A DNA stretch of 64,000 nt. It comes from Palaeococcus ferrophilus DSM 13482. GTDB lineage: Archaea; Methanobacteriota_B; Thermococci; Thermococcales; Thermococcaceae. A program made the translations under genes and the position numbers. Within the stretch, counting starts at the first letter, position 1. Each line of letters starts with the position of its first letter. A model generated the notes under the pieces. That model was not told where the DNA came from. It did not search any database and was given only the letters and a program-made list of their open reading frames with translations. This document shows positions 27,692 to 34,728 of this stretch, one piece after another. The stretch is from NCBI RefSeq assembly GCF_000966265.1, contig NZ_LANF01000013.1, positions 1 to 64,000 on the forward strand, written 5' to 3'.

Positions 27692-27790
27692 TTATTGCCC
27701 TGCCTTCAACAGCTTGGGAATGCTCCACCCCATGAGGGCAAATATGAACCCCCATGCAACAAGGAGGAATGCCAGGGCTCCTGCGTCCAT
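27692..27790 (-). CDS. MetS-like small subunit of the NSS transporter, 32 residues
   Basis: Very short gene not found by length-limited gene callers. It encodes a single membrane helix: MDAGALAFLLVAWGF, then IFALMGWSIPKLLKAGQ. In bacteria, MetP-type NSS transporters carry a comparable one-helix partner (MetS) encoded directly downstream. Here it starts ten bases after the NSS gene stop, with GAGGTGG seven bases before its ATG. It is followed by TATAAATTT and T-rich DNA. Position, length, ribosome site and composition agree; sequence similarity to MetS is a judgement by eye. Confidence 0.75.
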   Translation of the reverse strand: MDAGALAFLLVAWGFIFALMGWSIPKLLKAGQ

Positions 27791-27800
27791 CTTAACCACC

Positions 27801-29387
27801 TCACATCTTTATAATGACCTCGTTCTTGGCGAGCTCTTCGCCGTACTTCTTCTTGATGGCCATGTACGCCTCGATGGCGCCGATGATGAGTATTGCTATG
27901 ATGACCAGTCTTGCCCTGAGGACTATTGGAACCGCATCTGGGTAGGTTCCGCCGAGGACACCCTCAACGTAGGCCTTGGAGACGTGGAGGGCAAGGGCAC
28001 CCATGCTGTAGTAGTCCTTGGTGTTTCCTATGAGGAGGACTATCATGAAGAGCGGCGCTATTATGGTCATTATCGGCTTGAACCAGCCCGGAACGTCAAT
28101 GTAGGCTCCCTTGTGGAGCTCCTCCCAGAAGTTGTCGGGCTTGAAGAGCCAGACCGCAACTATGACGTCGAAGAGACCGAGGAGCACGAGGAAGTATGAG
28201 CCAACCCACATGTCGAGCTCGCTGAGGTAGACGAGGCTGCTGTCGAGCGCAACCGGCAGTCCAAGGAGGAAGAGGAATCCGAAGACTACCCAGGTGCCTA
28301 TCTTCCTGTCGAGCTTTATGTCCTCCTCGAGCATTGCCACCAGGTAGTTGTAGGTAGCTATGGCCGAGGTGAATCCTGCGAACCAGAGGAGCAGGAACCA
28401 GAAGGCACCGAATATCTGTCCTGCGGGCATGTTGGCGAAGACGTTCGGCAGGGCCATGTAGGCGAGACCAACGCCACCCTTAACGGCCTGCTCCGGACCG
28501 AGGTAGGCGAAGGCTATCGGTATGGCGAGTGAACCACCGAGGATAACCTCTGCGAACTCGTTGAGCGAAACCGTAGCGATACCGCTGAGGGCAACGTCAT
28601 CCTCCGGGCCGAGGTAGGAGGCGTAGTTGTGTATGATACCCATACCCAGCGAGAGTGTGAAGAATATCTGTCCTGCCGCGGCCAGGCTTATCTTGAAGAA
28701 GTTCTGGCTTAGGGCCTGGAAGTTCGGCTTCCAGATGTACTCGAGACCCTTGATGGCGCTCCACTCGGGCTTGACCGGTGAACCGAGGGTGAGGGCCCTC
28801 AGCACGAGGATGATAGCGAAGACGTACAGAGCGGGCATCATAACCTTAACCCATCTCTCGATACCCTTGCTGACGCCCTGTGCCACCGCTATTCCGAGTA
28901 TAACCATCGTCAGGGCCCAGAAGAAAATCACCGCCTTGGTGTTGGTGACGTAGCTGATGAAGAACTGCACGGTGTCCTTGCCGAAGTATGCTCCCGTGAG
29001 GCTGTAGTAGGTGTAAGCCGCTGACCAGCCTATGATCTGGTAGTAGTAAGAGCTCAACAGTGATGCCACCGAGAAGGCTAGCATTCCACCGATGATACCG
29101 AAGATCAAGGCCGTCTTCGGCTTTACGCTCTCCCTGGCCATGAGGTAGAACATCGGTCCAATCGTTCCGTGTCCGTACTTTCCTCCGTACCTTCCCGTGG
29201 TCCACTCAACCCACATCACGGGAATACCGAGGAATATCAGTGCCACGAAGTAGGGTATCATGAAAGCCCCGCCACCGTTGCTTGCGAGCTGGTAGGGGAA
29301 TCTCCAGAAGTTTCCAAGGCCTATTGCGTTTCCGGCCATTGCCAATATAAGACCGAGTTTAGTTGCCCATCTATCCCTTTCTTCCAT
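27801..29387 (-). CDS. Sodium:amino-acid symporter, NSS (SLC6/LeuT) family
   Basis: Na-dependent uptake of amino acids. 528 residues, about 12 membrane helices. The first helix carries the family hallmark AMAGNAIGLGNFWRFPY (unwound region binding Na and substrate), and helix 6 to 8 segments AAGQIFFTLSLGMGIIHNYASY and FAGFTSAIATYNYL also fit. The downstream 32-residue gene suggests a MetP/MetS-like two-part system, hence possible specificity for methionine or alanine; not provable here. TATA box TTTTTATATG at 29467-29475 on this strand; ATG at 29387 follows GGGGTGG. Confidence 0.92.
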   Translation of the reverse strand: MEERDRWATKLGLILAMAGNAIGLGNFWRFPYQLASNGGGAFMIPYFVALIFLGIPVMWVEWTTGRYGGKYGHGTIGPMFYLMARESVKPKTALIFGIIGGMLAFSVASLLSSYYYQIIGWSAAYTYYSLTGAYFGKDTVQFFISYVTNTKAVIFFWALTMVILGIAVAQGVSKGIERWVKVMMPALYVFAIILVLRALTLGSPVKPEWSAIKGLEYIWKPNFQALSQNFFKISLAAAGQIFFTLSLGMGIIHNYASYLGPEDDVALSGIATVSLNEFAEVILGGSLAIPIAFAYLGPEQAVKGGVGLAYMALPNVFANMPAGQIFGAFWFLLLWFAGFTSAIATYNYLVAMLEEDIKLDRKIGTWVVFGFLFLLGLPVALDSSLVYLSELDMWVGSYFLVLLGLFDVIVAVWLFKPDNFWEELHKGAYIDVPGWFKPIMTIIAPLFMIVLLIGNTKDYYSMGALALHVSKAYVEGVLGGTYPDAVPIVLRARLVIIAILIIGAIEAYMAIKKKYGEELAKNEVIIKM

Positions 29388-29701
29388 TTCATTCCACCCC
29401 TTTCATTAGTCCCAAACCCAAAACACAAATGGACATGAACCAACACTAATGTTAAGGATTGTGGGCATATAAAAAGCTTTCTCTCGCCTTTTTTCGGCAA
29501 AAGCCGACTTACTACGGTTCTAACGTAGGAAGTTAAGTTTCGTCGTTTTGGAACAGATCGCTAAGTGATATACTAGATATCTGACACAATGACAAAAACT
29601 TGGGCGAGTAAAGACTTCCACTATCCTGCAGAATAAGAGATGATTTGTGATCATTACAAGAATTGAGGCATTAAGTCAGAAATAAAGGGAAGGAGAAGAA
29701 A
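29388..29701. promoter_or_regulatory. Intergenic region between NSS and glutamate dehydrogenase genes, four short inverted repeats
   Basis: Contains the NSS promoter (TATA at 29467-29475, minus) and, upstream of it, four perfect short inverted repeats: TCGGC-AAAA-GCCGA (29494-29507), CTACG-7-CGTAG (29512-29528), GATAT-5-ATATC (29567-29581) and ATGAT-5-ATCAT (29640-29654). The first begins 19 bases behind TATA. No gene was found. Confidence 0.45.
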
Positions 29702-30961
29702 TCACTTCTTCACCCATCCGCGGTGCTTCATGGCCTCGTAGACCCTCTGGACTGAGACAACGTAAGCGGCATCCCTCATCGGGATGTTCTTCTCCTTGTG
29801 GGTGTTGTAGACGTCCCAGAAGGCCTTGGTCATCTTGTCGTCGAGCCTCTTCCTGGTCTCCTCGACGGTCCAGTAGAAACCGTTTATGTTCTGGACCCAC
29901 TCGAAGTAGCTGACGGTAACACCGCCGGCGTTACAGAGGAAGTCCGGTATGATGAGGACGCCCTTCTCGTGGAGTATCTCGTCGGCCTCCGGGGTGGTCG
30001 GACCGTTGGCGAGCTCGGCAACGATCTTGGCCTTGATCTTGTCAGCGTTGTCCTTGGTTATGACACCCTCGATGGCACTCGGGGCGAGAACGTCAACCTC
30101 GAGCTCAAGGAGCTCCTCGTTGGTTATGTTGGTCGCGCCTGGGAAGTCCTTGACACTACCGTTCTTCTTCTTCCACTCGAGAACCTCATCGGCGTTGAGG
30201 CCGTCCGGCTTGTAGATGCCGCCCTTGCTGTCGCTGACGGCGACGACCTTCATGCCGTACTCCTCGGTCATGATCTTGGCCATGTAGTAACCGGCGTTAC
30301 CGTAGCCCTGGATGGCGATGGTCTTGCCCTTGAGGTCCATGCCGAGGGCCTTCGCTGCTTCCCTAACGGTGAAGCTGGCGCCCCTGGCCGTGGCGTCCAT
30401 CCTGGCGACGATACCGCCAACTCCCGGCGGCTTGCCGGTGATGACACCGAAGGCCGGGCCCTTTCTCCTGCTTATGACCTCGTACTCGTCCATCATCCAG
30501 GCCATGATCTGCGGGTTGGTGTAAACGTCAGGAGCGGGGATGTCGGTCCACGGGCTGATAACGTCGTAGATGGCCCTTATGTAGTTCCTGGCGAGCCTCT
30601 CCTTCTCCCTGTCGGAGAGCTCCTTCGGGTTGACGATGATGCCACCCTTACCTCCACCGTAGGGGAGGTCAACGACTGCAACCTTCCAGGTCATCCAGGT
30701 GGCGAGGGCCTTAACGGTGCTGAGGGTCTCGGCCGGGTGCCACCTTATACCACCCTTGGTCGGACCGCGAGCCCAGTTGTGCTGAACACGGAAACCGGTG
30801 AAAACCTTGACAGAACCGTCGTCCATCTCGAGCGGAACGCTGACCTCAACAATCCTCATGGGCTTCTTGAGCCACTCAAGGGCCTCTTCGCTTATGTCCA
30901 TGAACTGGGCAGCCCTCTCGAGCTGCTTAACGGCCATCTCAAACGGGTCTATGTTGGTCAT
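29702..30961 (-). CDS. gdhA: Glutamate dehydrogenase
   Basis: Reversible oxidative deamination of glutamate to 2-oxoglutarate, a very abundant hexameric enzyme in Thermococcales, NADP-preferring in this group. 419 residues, the usual length. Substrate domain: GGIRWHP (about 69-75), catalytic Lys in PYGGGKGGI (about 100-108) and second Lys in the K-A-T-W-M-T-W-K segment; Asp in IPAPDVYT; dinucleotide-binding loop [10 protein letters not shown] (about 215-224); C-terminal [14 protein letters not shown]. Strong promoter (TTTATATAG at 31014-31025) and AGGAGG ribosome site eight bases before the ATG, consistent with high expression. Complete. Confidence 0.97.
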   Translation of the reverse strand: MTNIDPFEMAVKQLERAAQFMDISEEALEWLKKPMRIVEVSVPLEMDDGSVKVFTGFRVQHNWARGPTKGGIRWHPAETLSTVKALATWMTWKVAVVDLPYGGGKGGIIVNPKELSDREKERLARNYIRAIYDVISPWTDIPAPDVYTNPQIMAWMMDEYEVISRRKGPAFGVITGKPPGVGGIVARMDATARGASFTVREAAKALGMDLKGKTIAIQGYGNAGYYMAKIMTEEYGMKVVAVSDSKGGIYKPDGLNADEVLEWKKKNGSVKDFPGATNITNEELLELEVDVLAPSAIEGVITKDNADKIKAKIVAELANGPTTPEADEILHEKGVLIIPDFLCNAGGVTVSYFEWVQNINGFYWTVEETRKRLDDKMTKAFWDVYNTHKEKNIPMRDAAYVVSVQRVYEAMKHRGWVKK

Positions 30962-31013
30962 GACTCATACCTCCTGCCAATAAGTTGATTGGCGATGTGA
31001 TTTTCGATAATTA

Positions 31014-31025
31014 CCTATATAAACC
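31014..31025 (-). promoter_or_regulatory. gdhA promoter (TATA box)
   Basis: On the minus strand GGTTTATATAGG preceded by GCGAAA (BRE). Predicted transcription start near 30994 leaves a leader of about 33 bases including AGGAGG at 30970-30975. The element is close to an ideal Thermococcales TATA box. Confidence 0.75.
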
Positions 31026-31278
31026 TTTCGCTAAAAAGCATGGAAAGCCGTCTGTTTTAAACAAATGGTTACATAGTCCGTTTTTGAGGCAAACACTAGA
31101 ATCACCGCTCTTTTCCATCTCAAATCTCCCCTTAACGGCCTTATTTTACATACATCCATGTCCATAGGCGTATATCAATGTCTTAAAATTTTGGACACAT
31201 GAAATATTTCATCAACAAACCCATATTTCAGCGCCCGAAAGCACCCATTAGAGCTTTGCACCAAAAGGGTGTTAAGAG
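31026..31278. promoter_or_regulatory. Spacer upstream of gdhA and of the winged-helix gene, with operator-like palindrome
   Basis: No gene seen. It holds the rear of the gdhA promoter and the plus-strand promoter of the gene at 31279: TATA-like CTTAAAATTTTGG (31182-31194), followed by a perfect 14-base palindrome ATGAAATATTTCAT (31199-31212) over the predicted transcription start. The palindrome is a likely repressor site, perhaps for the regulator encoded next to it. Confidence 0.5.
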
Positions 31279-31818
31279 ATGAGGGGGAAACTACCCGTGA
31301 GCACCATGGAAACAAGAGATGCCATAATGGAGCACATCCGGAGAAAGCCTGGGATAACGTTTCGCCAGCTTGCCAGGGAGCTCGGGTTAGGCATTGGCAC
31401 GGTGCAGTACCACCTCCACCGCCTGGAGAGGGAGGGGAAGGTGGTTTCCTTCAGGGCAAATCGAAAGCGCTACCTGTTTCCAAACGACTTCAACGAGAAC
31501 TACGAGGCACTGATGACCGCGATATCTAACTCCACTCAAAGGAGGATCCTGCTGCTTATAGCGGAGGAAGAGAGGACCCTCAGTGACATAGCATCGGCCC
31601 TGGGGCTGACACCCGCAACCATAAGCTACCACATGAAGCGCCTCGAGAAGCTGGGGCTCGTGGAGAGGCGCCCTTGCGGGAAGTACGTGGCCTTCAGGCC
31701 GGCCTTTGATGTGGACACCCTGCTGAGGCTGCTTAAGGAGTACCGCCCGAAGATATGGGATGAGCTCGCTGACAGGCTCGTTGACCTCGTGCTCAACCTG
31801 AAGGGGGAGGGAGAATGA
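31279..31818 (+). CDS. Transcription regulator with two winged-helix domains (ArsR/MarR-like)
   Basis: 179 residues with two tandem winged-helix DNA-binding domains: the first about 12-65 (LARELGLGIGTVQYHLHRLEREGKV), the second about 85-140 (ASALGLTPATISYHMKRLEKLGLVERR), each with a recognition helix of the form TVQYHL / TISYHM and a basic wing. No ligand domain. It overlaps the next gene by four bases and forms a three-gene operon with a small membrane protein and a Lrp-type sensor domain, suggesting a signalling unit. ATG 31279 has GGTG upstream; a second ATG at 31306 after GTGAG is possible. A palindrome in its promoter suggests autoregulation. Confidence 0.82.
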   Translation: MRGKLPVSTMETRDAIMEHIRRKPGITFRQLARELGLGIGTVQYHLHRLEREGKVVSFRANRKRYLFPNDFNENYEALMTAISNSTQRRILLLIAEEERTLSDIASALGLTPATISYHMKRLEKLGLVERRPCGKYVAFRPAFDVDTLLRLLKEYRPKIWDELADRLVDLVLNLKGEGE

Positions 31819-32078
31819 TGGCCCATCTTGCCCTCATCATTGACATGATCATACTGGCACTTGCGGCCCTGCTGGCCTTCATCTCCTGGAGGGCCTACAG
31901 GAGAAGCAACCTTAAGAGCCTGCTGCTCCTGATGTTCGCCTTCGTCCTGGTGGGGCTCAAAAAGATAGTGGAGAACCTGCCGGCTGTGGGAACGCACGAG
32001 TATTCGGAGCTGGTTATCGGACTGATAGAGCTTTCGTTCGTGGTGCTGGTGTTTGTGGCTATCGCGAAGGAGAGGTGA
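31815..32078 (+). CDS. Small three-helix membrane protein
   Basis: 87 residues with three hydrophobic segments (about 5-22, 33-50, 66-85) and short polar turns (SWRAYRRSNLK). It resembles the small membrane proteins that sit next to winged-helix regulators in haloarchaea (DUF7521-like), though this is an impression only. The start overlaps the stop of the regulator by four bases; two successive ATGs are available. It may tether or inhibit the regulator. Confidence 0.6.
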   Translation: MMAHLALIIDMIILALAALLAFISWRAYRRSNLKSLLLLMFAFVLVGLKKIVENLPAVGTHEYSELVIGLIELSFVVLVFVAIAKER

Positions 32079-32083
32079 GGAAG

Positions 32084-32314
32084 ATGCCGCTTGGGATATA
32101 CGTCCTCAGGGTGAAGCCCGGGAAGGAGAAGGAAGTGAAGGAGAAGCTCCTCAACGAGTTCAACTTCGATGAGGTGCACATAGTTACGGGCCCCTTCGAC
32201 TTGATAGGGAAGATATTCGTGCCCCTGACGAGAAGGGGATTCGAGGAGCTCAAGGGCGAGATAGAAAATATGGAGGGGGTAATAGAGGTCAAGTACCTGG
32301 AGGCCCTCGATTAG
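32084..32314 (+). CDS. Stand-alone Lrp/AsnC ligand-binding (RAM) domain protein
   Basis: 76 residues from the ATG at 32084, preceded by GAGGTGAGG. The whole protein is the C-terminal alpha/beta domain of Lrp/AsnC regulators: GIYVLRVKPGKEKEV, then HIVTGPFDLIGKIFV and EGVIEVKYLEALD, without the DNA-binding half. Such domains bind amino acids and form octamers, or pair with full-length regulators. Third gene of the winged-helix operon. Ends four bases inside the convergent Usp gene. Confidence 0.85.
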   Translation: MPLGIYVLRVKPGKEKEVKEKLLNEFNFDEVHIVTGPFDLIGKIFVPLTRRGFEELKGEIENMEGVIEVKYLEALD

Positions 32315-32766
32315 CGCACTATGAGCATGGGCGGCTTTATTAGTCCTGCCAGCTCCTCCAGGAGGCTGCCTATTCTCGTCTTTCCGCTCTTACCGTAGGC
32401 GCCGAGAACCACCAGGGAGTAGTTCCCGTTGTTTGCCTCCTCCAGTATTCTGTCCTTCGCCGTCCCCTCAACTATCTTTATGGAGCAGTTAACGCCCTCC
32501 TCCCTGCAGAGGTTGAGAAGGTTTGTGAGGACGTCGTGGACATCTTTCTTCATGCGCTTCCATATCTCCTCCTCGAAACCCTTGATGTCCTTGACGTCGC
32601 CGCTTCTAGCTCCCATGTTGAAGGCGAAGGCCTTGGCTTCCCTCCTGTCGAGAACGGAGAACAGGACGATCCTTCCTCTCTTCCTCTTGGCCACGCCCAC
32701 CGCGTGGAGAGCCGCCTTCTGGCTCCACTTTGAGCCATCAACGAGCACGAGTATCTTCACTTTCAT
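32311..32766 (-). CDS. Universal stress protein (UspA family), downstream copy
   Basis: 151 residues, one Usp domain: [20 protein letters not shown] at the N-terminus and the nucleotide loop LGAYGKSGKTRIGSLLEE near the C-terminus (G-x2-G-x7-GS), so ATP binding is likely, although the loop is a little shorter than the textbook motif. Start ATG overlaps the transporter stop (TGATG). Lies at the end of the operon Usp - ion transporter - Usp, so it may sense the energy state for the transporter. Confidence 0.88.
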   Translation of the reverse strand: MKVKILVLVDGSKWSQKAALHAVGVAKRKRGRIVLFSVLDRREAKAFAFNMGARSGDVKDIKGFEEEIWKRMKKDVHDVLTNLLNLCREEGVNCSIKIVEGTAKDRILEEANNGNYSLVVLGAYGKSGKTRIGSLLEELAGLIKPPMLIVR

Positions 32767-34043
32767 CACCCCACGTACCTAAGCCAGAGTATCCCTACAC
32801 CCGCCAGAACTGTAAGGGTCATTATCACCATGCCCACCTTCAGGAAGTCGCCGAAGGTTATCTTAACGCCCTCACGCTCGGCTATTCCTATTACGACCAC
32901 GTTGGCGCTGGCACCTATCGCGGTTCCGTTTCCCCCAAGGCACGCCCCGAGGGAGAGCGCCCACCAGAGGGGGTAGGTGTTGAGGGAGCCGCCCATGGCT
33001 TTTATCAGGGGTATCATGGTCGCGGTGAAGGGTATGTTGTCAACTATGGCCGATGCAAACGCCGAGAACCACGATATTATGAGGAGGGCCTCTCCCTCGC
33101 TGTGAATATGGGAGGTAATCCAGCGGGCGAGCTGGTCAATGGTGCCAGTCTCTACAAGGGCCCCGACTATTATGAAAAGCCCCCCAAAGAAGAACAGCGT
33201 GGGCCACTCAACCTTCTCCAGAACCCCCTCGGGGTCTTCCCTCGCCCATAGAAGTATGGCTGAGGCCCCGGTCAAGGCCACGACCGCGGGCTCTATGCCC
33301 AGCCTGTCGTGCACGAAGAACACCGCCACAATCATGAGTATAACGATTACGGACTTCCTGAAGAGGACTATGTCCTTTATGGCGGCCCTCTCGTCTAAAT
33401 CCTCAAGCGTGCGGAGGATTCTGCGTCTCTCCTCGCCGCTGACCTTGAGGGTCCCCCTGTAGGCAAGGTATATCACCCCCACCGTGACCAGCAGGTCAAT
33501 CAGGGCTATGGGCCCCATGTTCACTATGAACTCGTTGAAGCTTAAATTGGCGGCAGAGCCTATCATTATGTTCGGAGGATCGCCTATGAGCGTCGCCGTT
33601 CCGCCTATGTTCGACGCAAAGACCTCCGAGAGGAGGAAGGGGACAGGGTTGAGCTCCATGAGCCTGCTAACGTAGAGGAGCATGGGCGTGAGGAGGAGAA
33701 CCGTGGTGACGTTATCGAGGAACGCACTCACAACCGCGGTGACGACGGAGAAAAGGAGGAGCACACGTATTGGACTCCCCTTTGCCAGTTTTGCCGTCCT
33801 TATTGCTATATATTCAAAAAGACCGCTGTTTCTCGCGGTGTTCACGACTATCATCATGCCCGTGAGGAGCAGTATCGTGTCGAGGTCGAGGTAGATGTGG
33901 AGCCTCTCCCAGGGGACTATGTCGAGGAAGAGAACCACTGAAGCCCCTGCCATCGCCGCTATGGTCCTGTGGATCCTCTCGCTCATCACGAGTGCGTACG
34001 TAAGGAGGAACACTGTAACGGCCACTGCCTCAGCGTTTATCAT
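32766..34043 (-). CDS. Ion transporter of the ArsB/NhaD (CitMHS) superfamily
   Basis: About 425 residues with 11 or 12 membrane segments. Family signs are LYLDLDTILLLTGMMIVVNTA near the start, the conserved FLDNVTTVLLLTPML and SNIGGTATLIGDPPNIMIG in the first half, and FASAIVDNIPFTATMIPLI and GACLGGNGTAIGASANVV in the second half, which is the inverted repeat of re-entrant loops. Substrate may be Na/H exchange, arsenite or an anion. The ATG at 34043 follows GAGGTGAT. It lies between two Usp genes on the same strand with almost no spacing. Confidence 0.85.
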   Translation of the reverse strand: MINAEAVAVTVFLLTYALVMSERIHRTIAAMAGASVVLFLDIVPWERLHIYLDLDTILLLTGMMIVVNTARNSGLFEYIAIRTAKLAKGSPIRVLLLFSVVTAVVSAFLDNVTTVLLLTPMLLYVSRLMELNPVPFLLSEVFASNIGGTATLIGDPPNIMIGSAANLSFNEFIVNMGPIALIDLLVTVGVIYLAYRGTLKVSGEERRRILRTLEDLDERAAIKDIVLFRKSVIVILMIVAVFFVHDRLGIEPAVVALTGASAILLWAREDPEGVLEKVEWPTLFFFGGLFIIVGALVETGTIDQLARWITSHIHSEGEALLIISWFSAFASAIVDNIPFTATMIPLIKAMGGSLNTYPLWWALSLGACLGGNGTAIGASANVVVIGIAEREGVKITFGDFLKVGMVIMTLTVLAGVGILWLRYVG

Positions 34044-34053
34044 CTCCATCACC

Positions 34054-34596
34054 TCAGTACACTATCACCGGCTTCTCCACGTGCTGAACAACCTTGAAGA
34101 CCACGGGGCTTATGGGGGACACCTTGGTTATCTCCGAGCCGTATCCCTTTGACAGGACTACCATGTCGTAGTCATCGGCAAGTTTTATCACGTCCTCGCT
34201 TTTGTCACCGAAGAACAGCCTCCTCTGGACGTTGAGTCCGCTCTCCTTCAGCCGCTCGCTTACCTCCTCAAGGAGCTCCATGCCGTAGGCCTCCTCGTTT
34301 TTTCTGAATTCTTCGCTCGCCTCGCCGCTGAGTGTGTCTCTGATTATTGAGAACAGGGTGGCGTCTATTATGTAAACCAGCGTCACTGTGGCATCGTAAG
34401 CCGAGAGAGTCTCGTAGAGTTCTTCGGGAATCTCGTGAACGAATCGGTCCAGGGGCATGAGTATCGAGTGTATCTCCGGAAGGACCATCTCCTCCTCAGT
34501 TAGGAGGAACTCGCGGTACTCCCTGAGAATCTTCTCGTAGCGCTTTCCCGCTATGTTCTTAAACTTCCTCTCGATGAGTGATGAGTAGAGTCCCAT
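34054..34596 (-). CDS. Universal stress protein-like, upstream copy with N-terminal extension
   Basis: 180 residues. About 35 charged residues come first (MGLYSSLIERKFKNIAGKRY), then a Usp fold (HSILMPLDRFVHEIPEEL, ATVTLVYIID, DMVVLSKGYG, VEKPVIVY). The phosphate-binding loop of ATP-type Usp proteins (GxxGx7-9GS) is not recognisable here (SKGYGSEITKVSPISP), so this one may not bind ATP. First gene of the operon with the ion transporter. Upstream (34597-34680) is AT-rich and divergent from the S16 protease gene. Confidence 0.8.
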   Translation of the reverse strand: MGLYSSLIERKFKNIAGKRYEKILREYREFLLTEEEMVLPEIHSILMPLDRFVHEIPEELYETLSAYDATVTLVYIIDATLFSIIRDTLSGEASEEFRKNEEAYGMELLEEVSERLKESGLNVQRRLFFGDKSEDVIKLADDYDMVVLSKGYGSEITKVSPISPVVFKVVQHVEKPVIVY

Positions 34597-34728
34597 GTTG
34601 CCTCCCCTCTCGCCGCTTCATCTGAATGTTTTTAAATATGTCGGTCATGCCCGAATTTTAAGAAATTTTGAACCGTGAACCACAAGGGATATTTAAGGTT
34701 TTGGCGAAGGTTTTTCCGGGTGGTGAAG

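Noticed and set aside
29798-30988. A 396-codon open frame on the plus strand
   Set aside because: It is the exact antisense of the glutamate dehydrogenase gene, created by GC-rich codon bias; no ribosome site, and the sense gene is certain.
34675-34728. Upstream ATG for the S16 protease
   Set aside because: The segment contains the TATA box ATATTTAAGG, and the signal peptide begins cleanly at 34729 after GGTGGTGAAG.
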